Of a stretch of 64,000 bases of DNA, positions 9,839 through 17,151 are shown piece after piece. Source of the DNA: Microbacterium cremeum (GTDB taxonomy: Bacteria; Actinomycetota; Actinomycetes; Actinomycetales; Microbacteriaceae). A program made the position numbers and the translations under genes. Position 1 is the first letter of the stretch, and each line of letters begins with the position of its first letter. The notes below the pieces were generated by a model. It saw only the letters and a list, made by a program, of their open reading frames with translations, did not search any database and had not been told where the DNA came from. The stretch covers positions 3,534,001 to 3,598,000 of the forward strand of contig NZ_CP063812.1 of assembly GCF_015277855.1 (NCBI RefSeq). Direction: 5' to 3'.

Positions 9839-10045
9839 ATGACCCGTCCCGTCCCCCGCCGCGAGCAGACGCCCGACGAGCAGCGTGCTGCCCGCGACAA
9901 GCGCTGGGCGCAGAACAAGAGCATGCACTGGCGGCCGAACGCGCCGACCGCCGACACCCAGGTCAACGCGGACGACGAGGACCGGGCGCGTGGCGCGAAG
10001 CCCACCGACATCCCCTCGCGCGCGCCCGCCGACGACTCCGACTGA
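9839..10045 (+). CDS. Small hydrophilic hypothetical protein (68 aa)
   Basis: A 68-residue, highly charged protein (MTRPVPRREQTPDEQRAARD at the N-terminus, Asp-rich C-terminus) with no hydrophobic segment and no motif I know. It reads away from menC, and the region between the two starts is about 105 bases. Codon use (C or G at almost every third position) fits the neighbours. The upstream sequence has only a weak GGGG, and it could begin directly at a transcription start. Supported by coding bias and composition only. Confidence 0.5.
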   Translation: MTRPVPRREQTPDEQRAARDKRWAQNKSMHWRPNAPTADTQVNADDEDRARGAKPTDIPSRAPADDSD

Positions 10046-10089
10046 CACGCGCGCCGGACACCCGCGCCGACGGGCGCCGGGCGCCCGGA

Positions 10090-10266
10090 TCAGTGAGCGA
10101 AACGCGTGGGCGCGGCGGGGTCGCGGCGCACCGGCGTGTAGGTCGATCGCGCGACGCGCGGGCGCCGGCGCCGCGGCTCGGCCGAGACCACGCGGACGGC
10201 GACGCGGTCGACCGGCCGCAGCGCGTCGCTCAGCGCCGCGATCAGGGTTTCGATGTGCTCTCGCAT
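10090..10266 (-). CDS. Small Arg-rich hypothetical protein (58 aa)
   Basis: A 58-residue reading frame starts at an ATG eight bases after a near-perfect ribosome-binding site (AGGAGGAG). The product begins MREHIETLIAALSDALRPVD, a likely short amphipathic helix, followed by an arginine-rich middle (PRRRRPRVARS) and ends in RFAH. No family is recognised. The gene is followed convergently by the 68-residue protein. The quality of the ribosome-binding site is the main reason to accept it. Confidence 0.55.
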   Translation of the reverse strand: MREHIETLIAALSDALRPVDRVAVRVVSAEPRRRRPRVARSTYTPVRRDPAAPTRFAH

Positions 10267-10330
10267 GGCTCCTCCTCTGTTCAGTGAGAAGGAGTGCGAA
10301 CGCGCCTGCTAGATACCACCGCTCCCGCAC

Positions 10331-10642
10331 CGGTCGTCGACCGAGCGGCGCCAGGCCCCCACCGGTCATCGACCGAGCGACGCCAGCCCTCCCCTCCCGG
10401 TCGTTGAGCGAGCGGCGCCAGCCCTGCCCCCCGGTCGTCGAGCGAGCGGCGCCAGCCCGCCCCACCGGTCGTTGAGCGAGCGAGCGCCAGCCCTCCCCCA
10501 CCGGTCATTGAGCGAGCGAGCGCCAGCCCTCCCCTCCCGGTCGTTGAGCGAGCGACGCCAGCCCTCCCCTCCCGGTCGTTGAGCGAGCGACGCCAGCCCC
10601 CCGGTCGTTGAGCGAGCGAGCGCCAGCGAGCGAGACGAAACG
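10331..10642. repeat. REP-like array, nine copies of a CGGTCGTTGAGCGAGCG unit
   Basis: The 424-base gap between the small Arg-rich protein and the cyclase-family gene has no gene and is mostly this array. Nine units with consensus CGGTCGTTGAGCGAGCGRCG followed by CCAGCCCTCCCC-like spacers repeat every 29-39 bases; variants have GTCGACCG or GTCATTGAG. The last unit runs into GCGAGACGAAACG, the other end of the element as seen elsewhere in this window. An inverted partner lies at 10669-10696. This is repeat family 1 of the window. Confidence 0.9.
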
Positions 10643-10668
10643 CCCCGGACCCGCGAGAACACTCAGAG

Positions 10669-10696
10669 CGTTTCGACTCGCTGCGCTCGCTCAGCG
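10669..10696. repeat. Inverted family-1 repeat overlapping the stop of the cyclase-family gene
   Basis: GCGTTTCGACTCGCTGCGCTCGCTCAGCG is the reverse orientation of the family-1 element, and with the last array unit it can form a long imperfect hairpin. Its TCA (read TGA on the minus strand) is the stop codon of the cyclase-family gene. Confidence 0.85.
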
Positions 10697-11641
10697 CGCG
10701 GGCGCGGGAAGCTCCGCGAACGCCCGAACCGGGAACGTGCCGAAGCCCTCGACCGCGGGCGGCGCCGCGCTGAAGCGCGCGCCGCGCGCGGGCACGGCGC
10801 CGAGGTTCGTGAGGTGCTCGACGACGTGCACCCCTGCGCCGAGCAGCAGCGAATGGGCCGGCCGTTCTCCGCCGGACTCGGTGTCGTCGATGTTGAGCGA
10901 GTCGATCCCCACCAGCATCGCGCCCTGGTCGATGAGCCACTGCGCACCCTCGCCCGTGAGGAAGGGAGCGCCGGCGCCGTACTCCGGCCGGCCGAACCAG
11001 CGGTCCCAGCCGGTGTGCAGCAGCACAGCCGCCCCGCGCACGTCACGATCGGCGAGCGTCTCGGGACGGATGCCTCGCCTCGAGGAGTCCCACGCGTCCT
11101 CGAGGTGGAAGACCTCGGCGCGCAGGCCGACGAGCGTCGAGAGATCGAGTCCCGCGAGGTCGGGACCCTGCGCGTAGCGGTGGAACGGCGAGTCGAGATA
11201 GGTGCCGGTGTTGCCGATCATCGTGATGACGTCCATCGCGAACTCGGTGCCCGGCGCGTACCGGGCGCGCGAGTCCTCGCGTGTGAGGTGCGGCGTGATC
11301 GTCGGCGCGGGGAGCCCCGGGTAGGTGACGAGTCCGGCCCGGATCGGGTGGCTCAGGTCGACGACGCGGCCGCGGGCCGTGGGGACCGTCCCCTCCGTCG
11401 GCGTCGAGGCGTCGACGCCGCGACTGCCGCGATGCGGCTCTTCGACGATCCGCAGCCCGCGCAGCTCGACCTCGTCGACCAGCGCCAGCCCGAGGTGGGT
11501 GACGAGAAGGCGCCCGATCTCGTCCTCGGCGAGGTCGGGCGAGGGCAGGTCGAGCCGGAAGCCGGTGCCCGACATCCCCCCGCCGTTGGCGAAGCGGATG
11601 TCGAAGTCGAAGTGTGCGCGGTACTCGGTGTGGGCAGGCAT
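10691..11641 (-). CDS. Cyclase/kynurenine-formamidase-fold protein with altered metal motif
   Basis: A 316-residue protein. Residues about 85-300 match the cyclase (KynB/isatin hydrolase) fold: VVDLSHPI, then TYLDSPFHRY and the C-terminal GAGVHVVEHLTNL. The usual zinc/manganese motif HxGTHxDxPxH is here NTGTYLDSPFH, so both histidines of the first half are replaced while Asp and the last His stay. About 85 N-terminal residues (MPAHTEYRAHFDFDIRFANG onward) are extra compared with ordinary members. It could hydrolyse a different substrate, use another metal set, or be non-catalytic. The stop codon lies in a family-1 repeat. Divergent from an SDR gene. Confidence 0.75.
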   Translation of the reverse strand: MPAHTEYRAHFDFDIRFANGGGMSGTGFRLDLPSPDLAEDEIGRLLVTHLGLALVDEVELRGLRIVEEPHRGSRGVDASTPTEGTVPTARGRVVDLSHPIRAGLVTYPGLPAPTITPHLTREDSRARYAPGTEFAMDVITMIGNTGTYLDSPFHRYAQGPDLAGLDLSTLVGLRAEVFHLEDAWDSSRRGIRPETLADRDVRGAAVLLHTGWDRWFGRPEYGAGAPFLTGEGAQWLIDQGAMLVGIDSLNIDDTESGGERPAHSLLLGAGVHVVEHLTNLGAVPARGARFSAAPPAVEGFGTFPVRAFAELPAPAR

Positions 11642-11671
11642 GGCGAGAGCCTAGGGGCCCGCGGTTCACCT

Positions 11672-11738
11672 GCAGGAGACATGACGTCCCGCAGGACGAA
11701 GTGGGCAGGATCCGTCCGCGGAAGGGCAGTTCTCCTGC
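11672..11738. repeat. Inverted-repeat element in a divergent promoter region
   Basis: GCAGGAGA at the left and TCTCCTGC at the right form perfect 8-base inverted ends of a 67-base segment between the divergent cyclase-family and SDR genes; an internal GTCCCGCAGGAC is a second palindrome. It could be an operator pair or a small palindromic element. Confidence 0.5.
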
Positions 11739-11816
11739 GGCCCCGCCGCAGTAGCCGCTCGGCCCCGGGAGGGCAACCCCGTGCCGGCAGAACGGTCCGG
11801 CGCCTAGCGTCGCCAT

Positions 11817-12623
11817 ATGGGCACCTTCGACTTCGCTCCCCGGCGCGTGATCGTGACGGCGTCGGACTCCGGCATCGGCCGGGCCACCGCCCTGGCGCTC
11901 GCCGACGCAGGCATGGACGTGGGCATCACGTGGCACAGCGACCAGGAGGGCGCAGAGCGCACCGCGGCGGCCGTGCGCGAACGCGGCCGCACCGCCGAGG
12001 TGACACGGTTCGACGCGACCGACCTCGAGCGCGTCGCGCCGACGCTCGACGACCTCGTCGAGCGTCTCGGCGGCATCGACGTGTTCGTCAACAACGCCGG
12101 CGGCGGCTCAGGCGGGTCGTTCCTCGACGTGTCGATCGAGGACTGGCGGCGCATCGTCGCGCTGAACCTCGACGGCGCCTTCGTCGGTCTGCAAACGGCG
12201 GCGCGGCACATGGTGCGCGCGGGCCGCGGCGGACGCCTCATCGCGATCACGAGCGTGCACGAGTCGCAGCCGCGCGTCGGCTCGGCCGCGTACGTCGCCG
12301 CCAAGCACGGGCTCGGCGGTCTCGTCGCGACGATGGCGCAGGAACTCGGCGAGTACGCGATCACCGCGAACGCCGTCGCACCGGGCGAGATCGCGACGCC
12401 GATCAACGCCATGGAGTCCGAAGACGCCGAGCACACGCATCGACCCGGAATCCCGCTCGGCCGCCCGGGCAGGCCCGAGGAGGTCGCGGCGGTGGTCGCG
12501 TTCCTCGCCTCACCGTCCGCCGGCTACGTCACGGGCGCCAGCTGGAGCGTCGACGGCGGGATGCTGCAGATGGGCCCGCAGGCCGGCTCGCACTTCACCA
12601 GCGACGCGTGGCGAGAAGGATGA
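11817..12623 (+). CDS. SDR-family NAD(P)-dependent oxidoreductase
   Basis: A 268-residue classical short-chain dehydrogenase/reductase. The Rossmann strand ends in VTASDSGIGRA, where the usual first Gly of TGxxxGIG is Ser-like (ASDSGIG), NNAG is present at about residue 95, and the catalytic Ser, Tyr and Lys are in ITSVHES and YVAAKHG. The C-terminal YVTGASWSVDGGM is typical of glucose/3-oxoacyl dehydrogenase-like members. The substrate is unknown. Its TGA overlaps the start of a 68-residue acidic protein (ATGA), implying co-translation. Confidence 0.88.
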   Translation: MGTFDFAPRRVIVTASDSGIGRATALALADAGMDVGITWHSDQEGAERTAAAVRERGRTAEVTRFDATDLERVAPTLDDLVERLGGIDVFVNNAGGGSGGSFLDVSIEDWRRIVALNLDGAFVGLQTAARHMVRAGRGGRLIAITSVHESQPRVGSAAYVAAKHGLGGLVATMAQELGEYAITANAVAPGEIATPINAMESEDAEHTHRPGIPLGRPGRPEEVAAVVAFLASPSAGYVTGASWSVDGGMLQMGPQAGSHFTSDAWREG

Positions 12624-12826
12624 CGATGGACGCTGAAGACACCACGGGTATGACGGACGAAGAGAAGCGGCGCGACCAGCTCACCTCAGCGCCCGACGCA
12701 GTCGAATCCGACGCCGATCCGCGCATCGACGTCACGCATCGCGACGGCGTGACGCGGATCGACATCCGCGACGACGCCGACGTGCGGCCCGGCGACCCCA
12801 CCAAGGATCCGCCACCCGGTCGTTGA
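12620..12826 (+). CDS. Small acidic protein translationally coupled to the SDR
   Basis: A 68-residue hydrophilic protein rich in Asp and Glu (TDEEKRRDQL; RIDVTHRDGVTRIDIRDDAD), with a start overlapping the SDR stop by four bases; a second ATG two codons later is also possible. No family recognised. The repeated pattern RIDVTHRDGVTRIDIRDD suggests two beta-strands. Its last codons, Gly-Arg-stop, are made of GGTCGTTGA, the beginning of a family-1 repeat, so its C-terminus is defined by the repeat. Confidence 0.6.
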   Translation: MTMDAEDTTGMTDEEKRRDQLTSAPDAVESDADPRIDVTHRDGVTRIDIRDDADVRPGDPTKDPPPGR

Positions 12827-12918
12827 GCGAGCGAGCGCCAGCGAGCGAGACGAAACGCAGTGAGGTCTCGCGAACGCCCCAGCCGTTTCGTCTCGCTTCG
12901 CTCGCTCAACGACCGCGG
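12813..12918. repeat. Family-1 repeat pair forming a large hairpin between convergent genes
   Basis: CCCGGTCGTTGAGCGAGCG followed by GCGAGACGAAACG reads forward from 12817, and the reverse copy (GTTTCGTCTCGCTTCGCTCG then CTCAACGACCG) ends near 12916. The two copies can pair into a long stem. The TGA of each copy is the stop codon of the adjacent gene: the 68-residue protein on the plus strand and the GNAT on the minus strand. Confidence 0.9.
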
Positions 12919-13622
12919 ACGAACAGGTAGCCGCGCTCGTCGTCGAAGCCGCCGATGGCGAGGCCGTCGGCCACATGCCCGAGCACGGCGTCGCGCACGC
13001 GCAGGCGCCAGGCCGCGGCATCCGTCGGCGCCTCGCGACGCATGGACTCGATGTCGTGCGGGATCGCGACCGACGCGACCACGCGATCGGCGCCCGGGGT
13101 CGGCGCGGGCGGCGCGGCGAGCGCCCACGACACCATGATGCGGTCGGTCTCGTCGCCGCGATTGACGCCGTCGTCCATGGGTCCGTAGTGGTTGACGAGG
13201 TACTCGGTCACACGGGTGCCGAGCACGCGCAGGTTGAAGTGGGCGTTGCGGGCGACGAGCGGATCGAAGGTCCACGTGATGTGACCGACGTCGCGCGCGA
13301 GCGCCCACTCGCGCTGATGCTGCTTCAGCAGGCGACCGAGGCCGTGCGCCTGGCGATCGGGCAGCACACCCGTGATGTGACTGTGCATCGAACGCGCGGC
13401 GGGGGCGGCGAAGAAGGCGACGGAGGCCCCGACCATGTCATCACCCTCGTACAGGCCGACCGCGTAGTTGCCCGCGTGGGCGAGGGCGCGCAGCAGGTTC
13501 GGCGGCATCCCGCCGCGGTCGCCGCCCCACACGTCGGCGAGCACGTCGGACGCGCGGAACACCTCCTCGACGGTGTCGAGCGGACGGATCTCGATGCCCG
13601 GCGGGGTCGCGGTGTCGGCCAT
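12906..13622 (-). CDS. GNAT-family N-acetyltransferase
   Basis: A 238-residue protein of the Gcn5-related acetyltransferase fold: beta-strand VGLYEGDDMVGASVAF, the acetyl-CoA loop in HITGVLPDRQAHGLGRLLKQ (V, then xxQxxGxGxxL), and a later NAHFNLRVLGTRVTEYLVNH. Acetyl-CoA donor; acceptor unknown. The ATG used (MADTATPPG) has GGAGG only one base away, so initiation at an upstream GTG (base 13637) or ATG (13676) is possible. The stop codon is inside a family-1 repeat. Confidence 0.8.
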   Translation of the reverse strand: MADTATPPGIEIRPLDTVEEVFRASDVLADVWGGDRGGMPPNLLRALAHAGNYAVGLYEGDDMVGASVAFFAAPAARSMHSHITGVLPDRQAHGLGRLLKQHQREWALARDVGHITWTFDPLVARNAHFNLRVLGTRVTEYLVNHYGPMDDGVNRGDETDRIMVSWALAAPPAPTPGADRVVASVAIPHDIESMRREAPTDAAAWRLRVRDAVLGHVADGLAIGGFDDERGYLFVRGR

Positions 13623-13650
13623 TCCTCCAGTCTGCACCCGCCCCCGCGCG

Positions 13651-13742
13651 CGCAACTCCTGAACTTCTGCTTCCACCGCGTCGTCGCGGCACGGAGCCCC
13701 GCGGGCGACGTCGACCGCCCGCGCGATTCCTCAGGAGTTGCG
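13651..13742. repeat. 92-base element with 12-base inverted ends CGCAACTCCTGA
   Basis: CGCAACTCCTGA on the left and TCAGGAGTTGCG on the right are a perfect 12-base inverted pair bracketing 68 bases in the divergent GNAT/MFS intergenic region. The same arms (AACTCCTGAG / CTCAGGAGTT) occur at 38265-38343 with a different interior. Confidence 0.65.
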
Positions 13743-13817
13743 TACGGGACGGCCGGACCGCCGCGCGGCCCGACGGCGTCCGAGCCCACCCCTCGAAGCC
13801 GCCGATAGCCTGGACCG

Positions 13818-15263
13818 ATGGGTGCAGGTGACGAGGACGCGAGACGTCGACTCACCCGGATGCCTCGGCAGGGCGCCATCGTGGCGGTGCTGGCCGTGGC
13901 GGGCCTGTGCTCGTCGTTCATGTTCACCCTCATGGTGCCGATCCAGTCGAAGCTGCCCGAGCTGCTCGATGCCAGCCGCGAAGACACCGCCTGGGTCGTG
14001 ACCTCGACGCTGCTCGCGGCCGCGGTGATCACGCCGATCTCGGGGCGCCTCGGCGACATGTACGGCAAGCGCCGCATCCTGCTCGTGCTCGTGGCCGTGA
14101 TGATCGTGGGCTCCGTCATCGCGGCGCTGTCGCCCGGGATCGTCGGCATCGTCGTCGGGCGCACGCTGCAGGGCGCGATCGTCGGCGTCGTGCCGCTCGG
14201 CATCTCGATCATGCGCGACGTGCTCCACGAGGACCGCGTCGACGCCGCCATCGCGTTCATGAGCGCGACACTCGGCGTGGGCGGGGCGCTCGGCCTGCCG
14301 ATCAGCGCCGTGGTCACCGAGCGCAGCGACTGGCACATGCTGTTCTGGATGGCGGCGGGCCTCGGCGTCGTCGTGTTCGGGCTCGTGATCTGGATCGTGC
14401 CGGTGAGCGTGCTGCGCACTGCCGGACGCTTCGACTTCGTCGGCGCGGCCGGGCTCGCGGTGGGCCTGGTGGGCGTCCTCCTGGCGATCTCGCGCGGCAA
14501 CGAATGGGGCTGGGGGTCGCCGGCCGTCCTCGTCTCGGGCCTGGGCGGACTCGCGGTGCTGCTGCTGTGGGGCTGGTTCGAGCTGCGCATCGCCGAGCCG
14601 CTGCTCGATCTCCGGGTCGCGGCCCGGCCCGCCGTGCTCCTGACCAACATCGCGTCGGTCGCGATGGGGTTCTCGCTGTTCGCGTCGAACGTCGTCTACC
14701 CGCAGATGCTCGAGCTGCCGGTCGCCACCGGCGCGGGGTTCGGGCTCTCGCTGCTCGCGGCGAGTCTCGTGGTCATGCCGTCGGGCATCGTGATGATGCT
14801 CCTCTCCCCCGTCGCGGGCCGCATCGCGCAGCGCACCGGGCCCAAGCTGCTGCTTCTTCTCGGCGCCGTCTCGCTGATCGTCGCGTACGGCTTCACGCTG
14901 CTGTGGTCGACCGAGGTCTGGCAGCTCGTCGTCGCGAACATCCTCATCGGCGCGGGCATCGGCTTCGGCTACGCGTCGATGCCGATGCTCATCATGCGCT
15001 CCGTGCCCCAGAGCGAGACGGGCGCGTCGAACGGGCTGAACGCGCTGTTCCGCTCGCTCGGCACGAGCACGGCCGCCGCCGTCGTCGGGGCGGTGCTCGC
15101 GAGCTACTCCGTGGACTTCGAGGGCGTGCCGGTTCCGACCCCCGACGGCTTCACGCTGTCGCTGATCCTCGGTGGCGGCGCCGCGGTCGTGGCCCTGGTC
15201 ATCGCGGTGTTCATCCCGTCCCGGCGCGCGCCGGAGGAGCGGCATCCGTCGCTGCCGGAGTGA
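13818..15263 (+). CDS. MFS drug/proton antiporter, 14-helix (DHA2) type
   Basis: A 481-residue permease with about 14 hydrophobic segments. After TM2, GRLGDMYGKRRILL is the MFS loop 2-3 motif (GxLaDrxGrkxxl), and TM5 carries GGALGLPISAVV, the motif C region typical of drug:H+ antiporters. Membrane protein, probably an exporter of a small molecule. It stands alone and diverges from the GNAT gene; the 5' region contains the 92-base inverted-repeat element. Substrate unknown. Confidence 0.87.
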   Translation: MGAGDEDARRRLTRMPRQGAIVAVLAVAGLCSSFMFTLMVPIQSKLPELLDASREDTAWVVTSTLLAAAVITPISGRLGDMYGKRRILLVLVAVMIVGSVIAALSPGIVGIVVGRTLQGAIVGVVPLGISIMRDVLHEDRVDAAIAFMSATLGVGGALGLPISAVVTERSDWHMLFWMAAGLGVVVFGLVIWIVPVSVLRTAGRFDFVGAAGLAVGLVGVLLAISRGNEWGWGSPAVLVSGLGGLAVLLLWGWFELRIAEPLLDLRVAARPAVLLTNIASVAMGFSLFASNVVYPQMLELPVATGAGFGLSLLAASLVVMPSGIVMMLLSPVAGRIAQRTGPKLLLLLGAVSLIVAYGFTLLWSTEVWQLVVANILIGAGIGFGYASMPMLIMRSVPQSETGASNGLNALFRSLGTSTAAAVVGAVLASYSVDFEGVPVPTPDGFTLSLILGGGAAVVALVIAVFIPSRRAPEERHPSLPE

Positions 15264-15393
15264 AGTCGCCCGCTCGCCGGGCACGAACCGCCCACCGTGG
15301 CGGCCGTGTGCGACAGGCGACACACCCTACTGACGGCGGCCCGGCGCGACCGCTAGCCTGACGTCATTGTCGGGGGGCGACGGGAGCACGCGC

Positions 15394-16995
15394 ATGGACG
15401 GGCGGGATCAGGACCGGCGGGACGAGCCCGAGCAGGTGCCGGTGGGGGCGCCGGACGGCGCGACGGCGGCGGCGGTCCCCTCGACCCGGGGCGGTGAGGC
15501 GGCGGCACGCGCGAGCGGAACCGACGCGGCCGGCACCACTGCTCCCGCGGACGGCGGCGACCACGACACGCGGTTCTTCGGCCAGCCGTGGGCACTCGCG
15601 CACATCTTCGGCGTGGAGATGTGGGAGCGGTTCAGCTTCTACGGCATGCAGGGCATCCTGCTCCTCTACATGTACTACTCGGTCGCCGAGGGCGGGCTCG
15701 GGATCGACGAGGCCGTCGCGACCGGCATCGTCGGCGCGTACGGCGGCACCGTCTACCTCTCGACCATCCTCGGCGCGTGGGTGGCCGACCGCATGCTCGG
15801 CTCGGAGCGCGTGCTGTTCTACAGCGCGATCGTCATCATGGCGGGGCACGTCGCGCTCGCCGTGCTCCCGAGCACATGGGGCCTCGGCATCGGCCTGGTG
15901 TTCGTCGCTGTCGGCTCGGGCGGCCTCAAAGCCAATGCGACCTCGGTGGTCGGCACGCTCTACGCCGAGAAGGACCCGCGCCGCGACGCAGGCTTCTCGC
16001 TGTTCTACCTCGGCATCAACCTCGGCGCCTTCTTCGGTCCGATCGTCACGGGGGCGCTGCAGTCGTCGATCGGCTTCCACGCCGGATTCGCCGCGGCCGC
16101 GGTGGGCATGGCGCTGGGCCTGCTCCAGTACTCGTTCGGGCGCAAGCAGCTGCCCGAGTCGTCGCGCGTGGTGCCCAATCCGCTGCCGCACGACCGGCGG
16201 CTCATCGTCGCCGGCGTCGCCGTCGCGGGGCTCATCGTCATCGCCGCGCTCGTGCTGCTGGGGGTGGTGCGTGCCGACAACCTCGCCGGCATCGTGATCC
16301 TGGTCACGCTCGTGGCAGCGGTCGCCTACTTCGCGGTGATCCTGTCGTCGCGTGCGATCAGCGGCACCGAGCGGTCGCGCGTGTACGGCTTCATCCCGCT
16401 GTTCATCGTGAACGTCGGCTTCTGGTCGCTGTACCAGCAGCAGTTCACGGTGCTGACGCTCTACTCCGACAAGCAGCTGAACCGCGACATCTTCGGCTGG
16501 GAGATGCCGGTGTCGTGGGTGAACTCGATCAACCCGATCTTCGTCATCATCCTGTCGGGCGTCTTCGCCGCGATCTGGACCAAGATGGGCACGCGCCAGC
16601 CCTCCACCCCGGTGAAGTTCGCACTCGGCGCGATCATCATGGGCATCGCGTTCCTGCTGTTCCTGCCGTTCGCGAACGGCGCGCCGAACTCCACACCGCT
16701 GCTCGCGATCGTCGGCATCCTGCTCGTCTTCACCATCGCCGAGCTGTTCATCTCGCCCGTCGGCCTGTCGGCGTCGACCAAGCTCGCGCCGCAGCGGTTC
16801 CACACGCAGATGGTCGCGCTGTACTTCCTGTCGGTCGCGCTGGGCACGTCACTGGCGGGCTGGCTGGCGCAGTTCTACGACCCGGCGAACGAGGTGCCGT
16901 ACTTCACCATCCTCGGATTCATCTCGATCGGCCTCGGCATCGCGCTGTGGTTCTCGGTGAAGCCGGTGCTCGCGATGATGCGGGGGGTGCGGTGA
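15394..16995 (+). CDS. POT/PTR2-family proton-coupled oligopeptide transporter
   Basis: A 533-residue transporter of di- and tripeptides with protons. The signature EMWERFSFYGMQGILLLYM (ExxERFxYYG on TM1), the second PTR2 signature in TM5 (FSLFYLGINLGAFFGPIVTG) and about 14 membrane segments are present. An Asp/Glu-rich hydrophilic N-terminus of about 60 residues precedes TM1. I chose the ATG with GGGAG seven bases upstream; a TTG 27 bases earlier lacks a ribosome-binding site. No linked peptidase. Confidence 0.9.
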   Translation: MDGRDQDRRDEPEQVPVGAPDGATAAAVPSTRGGEAAARASGTDAAGTTAPADGGDHDTRFFGQPWALAHIFGVEMWERFSFYGMQGILLLYMYYSVAEGGLGIDEAVATGIVGAYGGTVYLSTILGAWVADRMLGSERVLFYSAIVIMAGHVALAVLPSTWGLGIGLVFVAVGSGGLKANATSVVGTLYAEKDPRRDAGFSLFYLGINLGAFFGPIVTGALQSSIGFHAGFAAAAVGMALGLLQYSFGRKQLPESSRVVPNPLPHDRRLIVAGVAVAGLIVIAALVLLGVVRADNLAGIVILVTLVAAVAYFAVILSSRAISGTERSRVYGFIPLFIVNVGFWSLYQQQFTVLTLYSDKQLNRDIFGWEMPVSWVNSINPIFVIILSGVFAAIWTKMGTRQPSTPVKFALGAIIMGIAFLLFLPFANGAPNSTPLLAIVGILLVFTIAELFISPVGLSASTKLAPQRFHTQMVALYFLSVALGTSLAGWLAQFYDPANEVPYFTILGFISIGLGIALWFSVKPVLAMMRGVR

Positions 16996-17007
16996 GCATC
17001 CGCGGGT

Positions 17008-17024
17008 CTGGGGCGAAGCCCCAG
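17008..17024 (+). terminator. Short GC hairpin after the POT transporter gene
   Basis: CTGGGGC-GAA-GCCCCAG, a 7-base perfect stem with a three-base loop, begins 12 bases after the stop. No T-run follows. Confidence 0.5.
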
Positions 17025-17151
17025 TAGGCACTGTGCGGTGACGGATGCCGCGGGCCGCGCTCATAACCGGCATCGATGAGCTCGATAACCTAATCGATCT
17101 TCGCTGATCCTCCCCGACGCCCTTCAATGAGGGTGAGTCGAAGGAGATTCA

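Noticed and set aside
10331..10642. Regular repeats suggested a CRISPR array
   Set aside because: Units are partly palindromic, spacers are near-identical short C-rich runs rather than unique 30-40-mers, and no cas gene is present.
15367..15393. TTG start extending the POT transporter by nine residues
   Set aside because: No ribosome-binding site; the ATG at 15394 has GGGAG at good spacing.
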